From contig CAMTVQ010000004.1 in NCBI GenBank assembly GCA_947085255.1, positions 62,001-126,000 on the forward strand: a stretch of 64,000 nucleotides of DNA. Direction: 5' to 3'. The notes beneath the pieces are model-generated. The model saw only the letters and a program-made list of their open reading frames with translations, was not told the DNA's origin and searched no databases. Source of the stretch: CAMTVQ01 sp947085255. GTDB lineage: Bacteria; Bacteroidota; Bacteroidia; Sphingobacteriales; Sphingobacteriaceae. The position numbers and the translations under genes are program-made. This document shows, in pieces, positions 15,776-24,638 of this stretch. The first letter of the stretch is position 1; each line of letters begins with the position of its first letter.

Positions 15776-16407
15776 AACATGTAATAGCTGAATTTTTAGG
15801 CACATTTATTATCCTGTTTTGTGGTACTGGAGCGATGGTAATAAGCCAAGAAACGGGAGGAACAATTGACCATTTAGGAATAACTATTTGCTTTGCAATA
15901 GCCGTAACTGTAAGTATTTATGCTTTTCAGTCTTATTCCGCAGCTCATTTTAATCCAGCGGTAAGTATCAGTTTATGGACAGTGGGCTTATTTCCAGGCA
16001 AAAAACTAGTGCCCTATATTGGTAGTCAGTTTGCAGGAGCTATATCAGCTACTTTACTGCTTCACCTATTGTTCCCCAACAACCAACAATTAGGAATTAC
16101 CCTACCACGTGGTTCTTTTGTGCAATCTTTTGTATTGGAATGTATTTTGGGCATTTTATTGATAGTGGTAGTATTATTTACCTCACAAGGTAAAAAAAGC
16201 ACCCGCCACCTTGACGGAATACTTATTGGCGCTACTATATTATTGGCAGCACTATTTGCTGGACCAATTTCTGGTGCTTCGATGAATCCAGCACGTAGTC
16301 TTGCTCCTGCTTTAGTTTCAGGCACGTTTACCGCAATTTGGATATACCTTACTGCCCCAATAGTAGGAATGGTAGCTGGTGCTTTTATCTGGAAAAAGAT
16401 GCAATAG
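15772..16407 (+). CDS. MIP-family channel (aquaporin/arsenite channel, AqpS-like)
   Basis: 211 residues with six transmembrane helices and both NPA half-helices (HFNPAVSISL near residue 62 and SMNPARSLAPAL near residue 165). MIP channels pass water, glycerol or neutral metalloid acids. The 4-bp overlap with arsC strongly suggests export of As(OH)3 down its gradient, as shown for AqpS in the Sinorhizobium meliloti ars operon. No arsB, acr3 or arsR is adjacent, so the channel could be the only local exit route. General water or glycerol transport remains possible. Confidence 0.85.
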   Translation: MKHVIAEFLGTFIILFCGTGAMVISQETGGTIDHLGITICFAIAVTVSIYAFQSYSAAHFNPAVSISLWTVGLFPGKKLVPYIGSQFAGAISATLLLHLLFPNNQQLGITLPRGSFVQSFVLECILGILLIVVVLFTSQGKKSTRHLDGILIGATILLAALFAGPISGASMNPARSLAPALVSGTFTAIWIYLTAPIVGMVAGAFIWKKMQ

Positions 16408-16415
16408 GCGTTTTT

Positions 16416-17111
16416 CTACAACAAACCCTCATCTGCAAAGCTAAAATAACCAGTACCGCCAATAATTAAATGATCGGCAACGGTAATATCTAACAACGCA
16501 CCTGCTTGCTTTAGCTGTTGGGTAAGATTTTTATCTGCTTGACTGGGTTGTAAACTACCCGATGGATGATTATGGCACAAGATAATACTCGCCGCCAAAT
16601 ACTCTATAGCTACTTTAAACACCAATTTTGGGTCTACTATTGTAGCTGCAATACCTCCACTGCTTAATTCGTGTTTCTTAATTAGTTTTTGATTTCGATT
16701 GAGCAGTATTACAAAAAACTTTTCCTGTGGCAAATCGGCCAAGTCGGGGTAAATTAATTGAAAAGCTTCTTTACTAAATCGCACAGCCGCTGGTTCTGTA
16801 CCTTCTGCGGTGCTGCGCCTGCGCCCCAACTCTAAGGCAGCAATAATGCTGATGGCTTTTGCTTCGCCTATGCCTTTAAATTTCATTAAGTCGGAAACTG
16901 ATAAACGTGCTAGTGCATGTAAATTATTTTCGGAACCATGCAAAATACGTTTACTAAGTTCTACTGCTGATTCGCTGGCATTGCCCGACCCAATTAAAAT
17001 AGCAATAAGTTCGGCGTCGGTTAAGGTGTGTCGACCTTTTAGTAGCAGTTTTTCGCGCGGACGGTCTTCTTCCGCCCATGCTTTAATGGATAGTTTTTCG
17101 GTAGGGTACAT
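16416..17111 (-). CDS. radC: RadC family JAB-domain protein
   Basis: 231 residues: an N-terminal UPF0758 helix-hairpin-helix region (about 20-100, with LMKFKGIGEAKAISI) and a C-terminal JAB/MPN-like metal site (LCHNHPSGSLQPSQADK, about 178-194). The HxH-x7-S-x2-D pattern for zinc is intact. The family was linked historically to DNA repair, a role later questioned; the true function is unclear. Length is normal. It converges on the aquaporin gene with an 8-bp gap and is separated from rpsT by a terminator. Confidence 0.9.
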   Translation of the reverse strand: MYPTEKLSIKAWAEEDRPREKLLLKGRHTLTDAELIAILIGSGNASESAVELSKRILHGSENNLHALARLSVSDLMKFKGIGEAKAISIIAALELGRRRSTAEGTEPAAVRFSKEAFQLIYPDLADLPQEKFFVILLNRNQKLIKKHELSSGGIAATIVDPKLVFKVAIEYLAASIILCHNHPSGSLQPSQADKNLTQQLKQAGALLDITVADHLIIGGTGYFSFADEGLL

Positions 17112-17181
17112 ACCTAAAGGTAAGAAGAAAGTTGAAAGTTACTAATTGAAATCCAGTAACGGATTAGAAAAAAGGTAAAAC

Positions 17182-17217
17182 AAAAAAGCTCTCTAGCCTA
17201 AGGCAAGAGAGCTTTTT
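17182..17217. terminator. Terminator downstream of rpsT
   Basis: Stem GCTCTCT (17188-17194) with AGAGAGC (17206-17212), extended by A/T pairs and flanked by A6 and T5, giving U-tracts in both directions. On the minus strand it ends rpsT, which stops at 17248. Confidence 0.88.
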
Positions 17218-17247
17218 ATATATTTTAACAGCAAAAAACCTATTGAA

Positions 17248-17502
17248 TTAGGCTAATTTTGCAACAAAGCGCGTTAATTTCGATTTGTTATTAGCTGCTT
17301 TGTTTTTATGAATAATATTGCGTTTTGCTAAACGATCTAGCATTGATATTACTTTAGGTAATAATTCAACAGCTTCGGTTTTAATAGTAGTAGTACGCAA
17401 TGCTTTAACTGCATTACGAGTTGTTTTTGCTTGGTAACGATTACGTAAACGTTTTGCTGCGTTAGAGCGTATGCGTTTTATTGCTGATTTATGATTTGCC
17501 AT
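17248..17502 (-). CDS. rpsT: 30S ribosomal protein S20
   Basis: 84 residues, very basic, beginning MANHKSAIKRIRSNAAKRLRN and rich in Lys/Arg/Ala helices, ending in the NNKSKLTRFVAKLA tail. These are diagnostic of S20, a primary binder of the 5' domain of 16S rRNA. Length is typical. It is a single-gene unit with its own promoter and terminator. Confidence 0.96.
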   Translation of the reverse strand: MANHKSAIKRIRSNAAKRLRNRYQAKTTRNAVKALRTTTIKTEAVELLPKVISMLDRLAKRNIIHKNKAANNKSKLTRFVAKLA

Positions 17503-17526
17503 TCTTTATCTAAAAATTTGGGATTG

Positions 17527-17534
17527 CAAATATA
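17527..17534 (-). promoter_or_regulatory. -7 promoter box for rpsT
   Basis: Minus-strand TATATTTG, an exact TAnnTTTG match 24 nt before the start. The following TTTGCAATCCC-AAATTTT is nearly shared with the rpsU leader (395-414). Confidence 0.6.
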
Positions 17535-17627
17535 TGGCAATCTATTTTAAAATCAAAAAGTTTAAGTAAAAAAAATGCATTATTCCCAATTGATGCGAAT
17601 TTAACGCTGAACATCTACCTTTAGTAG

Positions 17628-18590
17628 ATGAAAAAACGGTTCCTCTTTATCCTTGCAGTATGTTGTATTGTACTATTCTCTTCTTGGGGATTTTTTGGTC
17701 ATAAAAAAGCTAACAAAGTGGCTGTTTATACCTTGCCCAAAGAAATGATTGGTTTTTACAAACGTAATAGTGATTATATCACCGAAAGCGCCGTAAATCC
17801 AGACAAACGCCGATATGCGGTAAAGGAAGAAGCTCCACGCCATTATTTGGATGCCGACCATTACGGAGCGCACCCTTTTGATAGCATTCCTGAACGTTGG
17901 AAAGATGCCGCAGCAAAATATAGTGAAGATACCTTACAAGCCTATGGCATACTACCCTGGCATATTGAGGTGATGCTATACCGCCTTACCAAAGCTTTTG
18001 AAGAGCGCGATTCGATAAAGATTTTACGCCTTTCTGCCGATTTAGGACATTACGTAGCCGATGCTCATGTACCCTTACATACTACCGAGAACTATAATGG
18101 ACAACTAACCAACCAATACGGTATACACGGTTTGTGGGAGTCGCGCTTACCCGAATTATTTGCACAAGACTATAATTTTTTTGTGGGTAAAGCTGTGTAT
18201 ATTGATAAACCCCTAAAGAGAGCTTGGCAAATAGTGCGCGAAAGCAATGCCGCCTTAGATTCGGTTTTAGGAATGGAGAAGGAGCTAACGGCAACTTTTC
18301 CTTCGGATAAAAAGTACAGCTACGAGCAAAAAGGAAATTTGGTAACCAAGGTATATTCTCCTGATTTTTGCAAAGCGTACCACACCGTCCAAAATGGTAT
18401 GGTAGAACGCAGATTACGTCAAGCCATTATTGCAATTGGCAGCTATTGGTACACTGCTTGGGTAAACGCCGGGCAGCCTGATCTAAAAAACTTTAATCTG
18501 AAGACATTATCCGAAGAAGAAAAACTAAACGATGAGCAAATAAGTAAAGCCTTTGAAAAAGGTAAAATTATTGGCAGAAGCGAAGAATAA
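17628..18590 (+). CDS. Secreted zinc-dependent phospholipase C / S1-P1 nuclease-fold protein
   Basis: 320 residues. The signal peptide of about 19 residues ends FSS, leaving Trp as the probable mature N-terminus (WGFFGHKKANK), a feature of this fold because the N-terminal amine and Trp carbonyl ligate zinc. Further metal ligands are visible in DLGHYVADAHVPLHTTENY (about 143-161) and GIHGLWE (about 168-174). Members cleave phospholipids or single-stranded nucleic acids; substrate cannot be decided here. Exported to the periplasm or surface. A 7-bp inverted repeat (17612-17618 with 17624-17630) covers the start codon and a weak -7 box (TACCTTTA), so initiation may be structured. Confidence 0.8.
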   Translation: MKKRFLFILAVCCIVLFSSWGFFGHKKANKVAVYTLPKEMIGFYKRNSDYITESAVNPDKRRYAVKEEAPRHYLDADHYGAHPFDSIPERWKDAAAKYSEDTLQAYGILPWHIEVMLYRLTKAFEERDSIKILRLSADLGHYVADAHVPLHTTENYNGQLTNQYGIHGLWESRLPELFAQDYNFFVGKAVYIDKPLKRAWQIVRESNAALDSVLGMEKELTATFPSDKKYSYEQKGNLVTKVYSPDFCKAYHTVQNGMVERRLRQAIIAIGSYWYTAWVNAGQPDLKNFNLKTLSEEEKLNDEQISKAFEKGKIIGRSEE

Positions 18591-18639
18591 TACGCTTATT
18601 ATCTTATGCCAATTTTAGTGCGCAGATAAGGCAATTTAA

Positions 18640-18647
18640 TATCTTTG
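18640..18647 (+). promoter_or_regulatory. -7 promoter box for glyS (near-leaderless)
   Basis: TATCTTTG, an exact TAnnTTTG match ending 7 nt before the ATG at 18655. Transcription would start at or within a few bases of the start codon. Confidence 0.6.
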
Positions 18648-18654
18648 CCGCATT

Positions 18655-20253
18655 ATGAACCAAGACGATTTATTTAAGAACGTAACCTCACATGCAAAAG
18701 AGTACGGATTCGTATTCCCTTCTAGCGATATTTATGATGGATTGAGTGCAGTGTACGATTACGGACAATTAGGTGCTGAGCTAAAAAACAATATCAAAAC
18801 GTATTGGTGGAAAAGCATGGTGCAATTGAATGAAAACATAGTAGGCATCGATTCTGCTATTTTCATGCACCCAAAAATTTGGAAAGCCAGCGGCCACGTA
18901 GATGGTTTTAGCGACCCGATGATTGACAATAAGGATTCGAAAAAACGCTACCGTGCAGATAATTTAATTGAGGAAAAAATTGATGCCCTAGAAAAGAAAG
19001 TCATCTATAATGAAAATATTCAATGTATCCAGCTAAACGTTGACGAACTATCACGGAACAACCAAACGGATACTGAAGAATATAACAACTTAATTAAAGA
19101 GCTTTATTTAAAGACCAATCAAGAGCCCGACTGGATTCTTGCACAATCCATAAAAAGACGATTTGAATTAGCTCTACAAAACGGCAATCTTATTGATTTA
19201 AAAAACATAATTGATGAAGTCAAAATCACTTGCCCCGTTTCTAAAACATCCAACTGGACCGATGTCCGTCAATTTAATTTGATGTTTAGCACCCAAATGG
19301 GCGCTATATCCGAAGATGCGGATGCAGTATATCTACGCCCAGAAACAGCACAAGGCATTTTTGTAAACTTTCTGAATGTGCAAAAATCGGGCAGGATGAA
19401 AATTCCTTTTGGTATTGCACAAATTGGTAAAGCATTTAGAAACGAAGTAATTGCGCGTCAGTTTATTATGCGTATGCGCGAGTTTGAGCAAATGGAAATG
19501 CAATTTTTTGTACGTCCGGGTACCGAAATGGACTGGTACAATCATTGGAAACAAGCGCGTATGAACTGGCACAAGGCTTTGGGAACTGATGAGAAAAAAT
19601 ACCGTTTTCATGACCACGTAAAACTGGCACATTACGCCAATGCAGCTGTAGATATCGAGTTTGAGTTCCCTTTTGGTTTTAAAGAAGTAGAAGGCATACA
19701 CAGTCGCACCGATTTCGATTTAAAACAACATCAGGAGTTTTCGGGCAAAAAAATGCAATACTTCGACCCGGAGTTGGATGCCGACGGAAAGCCTTACGGA
19801 AATTATATTCCTTATGTAATCGAAACCTCCATTGGGTTAGATAGAATGTTTTTGTTAACCCTGTGCAATGCATATCAAGAAGAAGATTTGAGCCAAGGCG
19901 ACGTAAAAGATAGCCGCACGGTACTAAAACTACACCCTTGCTTAGCTCCTGTAAAAGCCACGGTAATGCCACTTACCAAAAAAGACGGTTTACCCGAAAA
20001 GGCACGCGAAATAATGAACGCCTTAAAACTGGATTTCAACATGCAGTATGATGAGAAAGACAGTATAGGCAAACGCTACCGCCGTCAAGACGCTATTGGT
20101 ACACCATTTTGTATTACCGTTGACTACGATACTTTAAACGACAATACGGTAACCATTCGTCACCGCGACAGTATGCAACAAGAACGAGTAGCCGCCAGCG
20201 AGTTGCCTACTATAATAGGCAACTTGGTAAGTTGGAAGAATTTGTTGGCGTAA
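18655..20253 (+). CDS. glyS: Glycyl-tRNA synthetase, single-chain type
   Basis: 532 residues of the eukaryote/archaeal-like alpha2 GlyRS, a class II synthetase. Motif regions are visible: VYDYGQLGAELKNN near the N-terminus, QMGAISEDADAVYLRPETAQ (about 204-226, motif 1/2 surroundings), EFEQMEMQFFVRPG and IGLDRMFL (motif 3, about 391-398), then a C-terminal anticodon-binding domain (about 425-532). It charges tRNA-Gly; no glyQ is needed. Length is slightly above the minimal family size owing to an insertion of about 100 residues (roughly 100-190). Likely transcribed without a leader. Confidence 0.96.
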   Translation: MNQDDLFKNVTSHAKEYGFVFPSSDIYDGLSAVYDYGQLGAELKNNIKTYWWKSMVQLNENIVGIDSAIFMHPKIWKASGHVDGFSDPMIDNKDSKKRYRADNLIEEKIDALEKKVIYNENIQCIQLNVDELSRNNQTDTEEYNNLIKELYLKTNQEPDWILAQSIKRRFELALQNGNLIDLKNIIDEVKITCPVSKTSNWTDVRQFNLMFSTQMGAISEDADAVYLRPETAQGIFVNFLNVQKSGRMKIPFGIAQIGKAFRNEVIARQFIMRMREFEQMEMQFFVRPGTEMDWYNHWKQARMNWHKALGTDEKKYRFHDHVKLAHYANAAVDIEFEFPFGFKEVEGIHSRTDFDLKQHQEFSGKKMQYFDPELDADGKPYGNYIPYVIETSIGLDRMFLLTLCNAYQEEDLSQGDVKDSRTVLKLHPCLAPVKATVMPLTKKDGLPEKAREIMNALKLDFNMQYDEKDSIGKRYRRQDAIGTPFCITVDYDTLNDNTVTIRHRDSMQQERVAASELPTIIGNLVSWKNLLA

Positions 20254-20323
20254 TGTTGAAAACTTAACTTGAAATCGGGCAACGCTTCTATTAATTTCGG
20301 CACTTATAAATTATAGTAATATC

Positions 20324-21145
20324 ATGAAGAAAATCTTATCCATTACAGCCTTAGTGGCTTTTACAGTACTTCTTAGCCAATCTGCTTTTGCATTATTTCC
20401 GGTACGCGAGTACAAAGTATTGCCAAGTAAGTTTGCAATGAAATATACAGAGGTAAAAATACCTACCAACGACAAGGAAGCAACGCTAAATGCGTGGATG
20501 TTTGATGCAAAAACACCTACGTTTAACTGGGTAATTGTGAGCCACAGTGGCGATGGTAATATGGCAGATAACTTAGAGCGTGTAAACTCGTTTTTATCAG
20601 CTGGTTTTAACGTAATTATTTACGATTATCGTGGATACGGATCTAGCTCTGATTTTGAAATCGACAAGGAAACGTACATCTATCCTCAGTTTATCAACGA
20701 CTTACAATCTGTTTTGGATTATATAAAAGGCGAGAAAAAACTAAATCGCATAGATTTATACGGTATTGGTGTTGGTGCAGGTTTATCAATTGGTGTAGGT
20801 GCTAACCGCCCCGAAACTAAAAACATTATAGCCGATGCTCCATGGATTAGCTTACAGGTAATGGAGAAAAAAATGCGCGAGGCTACTGGCAAAACATTAA
20901 CTATGCCATTTGCTTTCGAAAAAACATTCGAACCACAATTTGCTTTCGATAAACCAACTCCTCATTTAAAAGGCTTAATGGTAATTATCGCTCCAAAAGA
21001 TCCAGTAATTAGTCCATCTGATTTAAAATTGATTAAAGGCATTACCGAAACCTACGTGGTAAAAGGTTCTGCTGGAAATAACGAAAACTTTGCTACCGAC
21101 AAAAACCTGTACTTCCAAAAGGTAGTTACCTTTATGAATAAGTAA
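20324..21145 (+). CDS. Exported alpha/beta-hydrolase-fold protein lacking the usual catalytic residues
   Basis: 273 residues, signal peptide about 1-23 (ending QSAFA). The fold is clear: VIVSHSGDGNM after strand beta-3, NVIIYDYRGYGSSS, LYGIGVGAG at the nucleophile elbow and VIIAPKDPVIS before the acid strand. But the elbow reads GIGVG (147-151), so glycine replaces the serine of GxSxG, and the expected late histidine is missing in VVKGSAGNNENF (245-256). It is therefore probably not a standard serine hydrolase; it may be a binding protein or pseudoenzyme. A strong terminator follows. Confidence 0.78.
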   Translation: MKKILSITALVAFTVLLSQSAFALFPVREYKVLPSKFAMKYTEVKIPTNDKEATLNAWMFDAKTPTFNWVIVSHSGDGNMADNLERVNSFLSAGFNVIIYDYRGYGSSSDFEIDKETYIYPQFINDLQSVLDYIKGEKKLNRIDLYGIGVGAGLSIGVGANRPETKNIIADAPWISLQVMEKKMREATGKTLTMPFAFEKTFEPQFAFDKPTPHLKGLMVIIAPKDPVISPSDLKLIKGITETYVVKGSAGNNENFATDKNLYFQKVVTFMNK

Positions 21146-21161
21146 GTTATTCTTATTTAAC

Positions 21162-21201
21162 AAACTAAAAAGGCTCGAAAAATTTCGAGCCTTTTTAGTT
21201 T
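21162..21201. terminator. Bidirectional terminator after the alpha/beta-hydrolase-like gene
   Basis: Perfect 19-bp inverted repeat (21162-21180 with 21183-21201) with AAAAAGGCTCG core, 2-nt loop and A/T runs on the lower stem. It lies between the convergent genes ending at 21145 and 21270. Confidence 0.92.
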
Positions 21202-21269
21202 AGAAGTGTTTTGTCTTTTTTGTTGATAGATGACTAAAAAACTGGTAACAGACAATACTAAATCGCAAC

Positions 21270-22289
21270 CTATTTCAGTCCCTTCAATACAGCCACCGTT
21301 TGCTCCAAATTTTCATCAGTAAACTGAAAATGGGTAACAAACCGAATGTGCTGCTTTCCAAAAATGGTAGCTTTTATGCCTTTTTCTGCCAAATCGCTGA
21401 TGCACTTTTCGGCTAGGTATGTTGGTTTTAGTTCGAAAATAACGATGTTGGTTTTTACGGGAAGTACTTGCTGTACAAACGAGCAGTTTTCGAGTGCTTT
21501 GCCCAATGTTGCTGCTCGGTAATGGTCAGCTTGCAACAAAGACACGTGATTATCGAGTGCATAGATACCAGCAGCTGCTAAAAAACCAGCTTGGCGCATA
21601 CCACCGCCCAATACCTTGCGGATACGGCGCGCCTTGTAGATGGTAGCTTTGCTGCCCACCAATACCGACCCCACCGGAGCCCCTAAACCTTTGGAAAGAC
21701 ATACCGAAATACTATCAAAACAAGCTCCGTACGCCGAAGGTTTATCTCCAGATGCCGTTAGAGCATTGAACACACGTGCGCCGTCTAAATGCAAGCGCAG
21801 GCTGTGTTGCTTGCATACCTGGGCAATTTCTTGTATACTTTTTAATTCATAATAGCTACCGCCACCTTTGTTACTGGTATTTTCCAAAGCTACCAAGGTG
21901 GTTTTTGGGTAATGCACATTGTCGGGATTAATGGCCTCGGCTATTTGTACTGCATTTAAAATACCGTATTTGCCTGACAATAAACGTACGGAAGCTGCTG
22001 AATTAAAGGCAATTCCCCCACCCTCGTATTGGTAAATATGTGCACCAGCATCACAAATCACTTCTTCCATGGGGTTGGTATGGCACTTTATGGCAATTTG
22101 GTTGGTCATAGTACCCGATGGACAAAAAAGTCCCGCTTCCATGCCAAACAGAGCCGCCGTTTTTTCTTCTAAGGCTGTTATGGTTTCGTCTTCTTCAAAT
22201 ACATCATCGCCTACTTTTGCTTGCATCATTGCCTGAAGCATTTCTGGGGTAGGTACTGTAAACGTATCGCTGCGTAGTTCTATCATCAT
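21270..22289 (-). CDS. ltaE: Low-specificity L-threonine aldolase
   Basis: 339 residues of the PLP fold-type I threonine aldolase family, which splits L-threonine (and allo-threonine) into glycine and acetaldehyde. Visible features: MIELRSDTFTVPTPEM start, VGDDVFEEDE, LHLDGARVFNA (about 168-178, Asp for the PLP ring nitrogen) and SVCLSKGLGAPVGSV with the Schiff-base lysine at about 204. Length is normal. Either of two adjacent ATGs could be the start. The RecD-like helicase gene lies 37 bp upstream on the same strand. Confidence 0.93.
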   Translation of the reverse strand: MMIELRSDTFTVPTPEMLQAMMQAKVGDDVFEEDETITALEEKTAALFGMEAGLFCPSGTMTNQIAIKCHTNPMEEVICDAGAHIYQYEGGGIAFNSAASVRLLSGKYGILNAVQIAEAINPDNVHYPKTTLVALENTSNKGGGSYYELKSIQEIAQVCKQHSLRLHLDGARVFNALTASGDKPSAYGACFDSISVCLSKGLGAPVGSVLVGSKATIYKARRIRKVLGGGMRQAGFLAAAGIYALDNHVSLLQADHYRAATLGKALENCSFVQQVLPVKTNIVIFELKPTYLAEKCISDLAEKGIKATIFGKQHIRFVTHFQFTDENLEQTVAVLKGLK

Positions 22290-22326
22290 TGTTGGATTAT
22301 TAAATTGTTGGATTGTGTCAGCTTGA

Positions 22327-23742
22327 CTAAAGACTAAAAAATTGTTCGTTAAAATTAAGCAAATACAACTCCTTAGTGGCTCGTGTAGTAGCCGTGTACA
22401 ACCAGCGTTTAAATTCTTTGTTTACCATTTCTGGTTTAAGATAGCCTTGATCCACAAAAACAGCATCCCACTGACCTCCTTGCGCTTTGTGGCAGGTTAC
22501 AGCATAGGCAAACTTTATTTGCAGGGCATTAAAGTAAGGGTTTTTACGCAACTCTTCAAAGCGTTCTTTCTTGCTTCTGATGTGCGCATAGTCTTTCATT
22601 ACTGCTTCGTAAAATTCTTTATTACGCTCATTTGGCAAACTAGGCGACTCCGTAGTAAGGGTATCTAGCAGCAATTTGCACTCAATGGCGGGCTCGTTGG
22701 GGTAATCAATAAGTTCTACAATAGCGCTCACAAATCTAAATCCATATAGTTCTTCTTCCGTACGTACTTTTTTGATACGTGCAATATCTCCGTTGGCAAT
22801 AAAACCTACTTCTGATGTTTCGGGTAACCAGAAATAATTGTTTTTTACCACCATAATATAATCGCCGCTGCTCAATTCTTCTTCTCGAAACAAAATGAGG
22901 TTGCGTATTTGCCGATTAAACTCATTGGCTGCTTTATTTGACCGACATACCACCAGCGTATTTTCGATACCAAACTTATTGTAAGCGTAATTTAAGCCAT
23001 CGCTAAGCTTATCGCCGCCTACGCGGTAGCAATCCTTAAAACCTTTGGTGCTAAGCTGTGGTAAGCTATCTTCTTCTATACCATTGCGTAAGTTGGTTGC
23101 ATTTACCAAAATACCCGAGTCGTGCTGCTGGCGCATTACTTCGGTAAGTTCTATATCGGTTACATCCAACCCGTAGTGCTGGCTAAGCATGGTGGTATCC
23201 AAAGCTGGACTTTGGCTCAAGCCCACAGGTGGTAACTGCGCCGTATCACCCACTAATACCAATTTGCAATTTTTACCTGCAAAAATAAAGCTGAGCAAAT
23301 CGCTAAACAATCCTTTTGAGCTAAGCCCTAAGCCCTCTTGCTGGTCGGCAATCATCGAGGCCTCGTCTACTATAAAAATGGTTTGTACTTGATTATTTAC
23401 CGCCAAATCGAAACTGATAGTACTGTCGCTGCTTATTTTGCGACGGTATATTTTTTTATGAATGGTAAATGCTGGTTTCTTGCTGTACTGTGCCATTACC
23501 TTGGCTGCCCTACCCGTTGGTGCCAACAGCACCGATTTGAAATTAAGTTTAGGCAATAATTTTACCATAGCACTTACGCAAGTAGTTTTGCCTGTACCCG
23601 CATAGCCTTTTAGCAAAAAAACAGGCATTGCTGCGTCGTTTTGCAAAAAAGCTGCAAACTGATCCATCAATTGCAATTGCTGTGCAGTTGGATCTACTGT
23701 AAATAGTGAGCTAATTTCTTTAGTAGACAGGGTGGCTTGCAT
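22327..23742 (-). CDS. RecD-like ATP-dependent DNA helicase (AAA/UvrD C-terminal type)
   Basis: 471 residues of superfamily 1B. Walker A is LLKGYAGTGKTTC (about 43-55), Walker B TIFIVDEASMIA (about 121-132), motif III LVLVGDTAQLPPVG (about 161-174), and the C-terminal UvrD_C_2 part has AVTCHKAQGGQWDAVFVD with motif VI LYTATTRA. This short form lacks the N-terminal region of full RecD2 and RecD and is common in Bacteroidota. It is expected to unwind DNA 5'-3'; the cellular role is unassigned. Divergent from DUF3822. Confidence 0.88.
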   Translation of the reverse strand: MQATLSTKEISSLFTVDPTAQQLQLMDQFAAFLQNDAAMPVFLLKGYAGTGKTTCVSAMVKLLPKLNFKSVLLAPTGRAAKVMAQYSKKPAFTIHKKIYRRKISSDSTISFDLAVNNQVQTIFIVDEASMIADQQEGLGLSSKGLFSDLLSFIFAGKNCKLVLVGDTAQLPPVGLSQSPALDTTMLSQHYGLDVTDIELTEVMRQQHDSGILVNATNLRNGIEEDSLPQLSTKGFKDCYRVGGDKLSDGLNYAYNKFGIENTLVVCRSNKAANEFNRQIRNLILFREEELSSGDYIMVVKNNYFWLPETSEVGFIANGDIARIKKVRTEEELYGFRFVSAIVELIDYPNEPAIECKLLLDTLTTESPSLPNERNKEFYEAVMKDYAHIRSKKERFEELRKNPYFNALQIKFAYAVTCHKAQGGQWDAVFVDQGYLKPEMVNKEFKRWLYTATTRATKELYLLNFNEQFFSL

Positions 23743-23785
23743 GCAAGCAAAAATAGCTTTAGCAACGGCATTTATAAAAAAATAA

Positions 23786-23793
23786 TACTTTTG
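23786..23793 (+). promoter_or_regulatory. -7 promoter box for the DUF3822-rsmD-coaD operon
   Basis: TACTTTTG, an exact TAnnTTTG match, 17 nt before the GTG start at 23811. Confidence 0.5.
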
Positions 23794-23810
23794 TTGGAAA
23801 TAGTATAAAA

Positions 23811-24638
23811 GTGCAACGTTTGAAACTTATTGATGAGGGATTTGACAGTAAACACGCCGAAAGTTATCGGCTATTGGTACAGATAAAGCCTAACAGCTTT
23901 GCCTTTACGGTATTCCACCCATCAAAAAACACGTTTTTACTGCTCGCTGATCATGTATTTGATGGTCAGTTATCAGTCGATTTATTTGATAATTACCCTG
24001 AATTACGCTTGCCCTACATGGGTGTAAAAGTGAGTGTAGAGACAACTACAACCTGCTTTACACTCATCCCAGAGTTGCTTTTTGATAGTAACGAATTGAA
24101 AACCTATTTATCCGTAGGAAATACATTACCAACCGACGCTACGTTATTACACAATACGCTACGATTTTCGCAAGCGGTGTGTGCCTATAGCATACCCGAA
24201 TCGGTTAAAAATACAATCGACACTGTGTTTCCTAAAGCTAGCTTGTACCATCATGGCACCGCTTTTATTGATGGATTGCTCTTTCAGCACCGCAATTTAT
24301 CGGGTAAAAATGCTTTTATAAATTATACCGACAATTCATTTGAGTTGGTAATAGTAGAAGATAATCGCTTGCAGTTATATAATCGTTTTGCTGTTCAGTC
24401 GGTTACCGACTTGTTGTACTACACCCTATTTGCATTAGAACAGTTGCAAACCCCGCCAGAAACTACTGGACTGATACTGTATGGCACTATTGGCAACAGC
24501 GAGTTAGAATTAGTAAAAAAATACATTCCAAATAGTAGCTTAGGAAATACAGTACCAACTGTAACCTTTAGTAAAAAAATGGATGATACCACTAAAAGAG
24601 AGTTTTACAGCTTATTTAGCCTGCAATTATGCGAATAA
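23811..24638 (+). CDS. DUF3822 family protein
   Basis: 275 residues with a GTG start; no ATG lies near, and the promoter box 17 nt upstream supports it. No signal peptide or membrane helix. The strand-rich sequence (SYRLLVQIKPNSFAFTVF, then LLFQHRNLSGKNAFINYTDN) resembles the actin/HSP70-like ATPase fold reported for relatives, but no function is known. The family is restricted to Bacteroidota and is regularly found directly before rsmD and coaD; here it overlaps rsmD by 10 bp, so it is translationally coupled. Confidence 0.8.
   Translation: MQRLKLIDEGFDSKHAESYRLLVQIKPNSFAFTVFHPSKNTFLLLADHVFDGQLSVDLFDNYPELRLPYMGVKVSVETTTTCFTLIPELLFDSNELKTYLSVGNTLPTDATLLHNTLRFSQAVCAYSIPESVKNTIDTVFPKASLYHHGTAFIDGLLFQHRNLSGKNAFINYTDNSFELVIVEDNRLQLYNRFAVQSVTDLLYYTLFALEQLQTPPETTGLILYGTIGNSELELVKKYIPNSSLGNTVPTVTFSKKMDDTTKREFYSLFSLQLCE

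Noticed and set aside
15772..16407. Assignment as a plain AqpZ water channel
   Set aside because: Possible, but the 4-bp overlap with arsC makes a metalloid role more likely; kept as MIP channel without a symbol.
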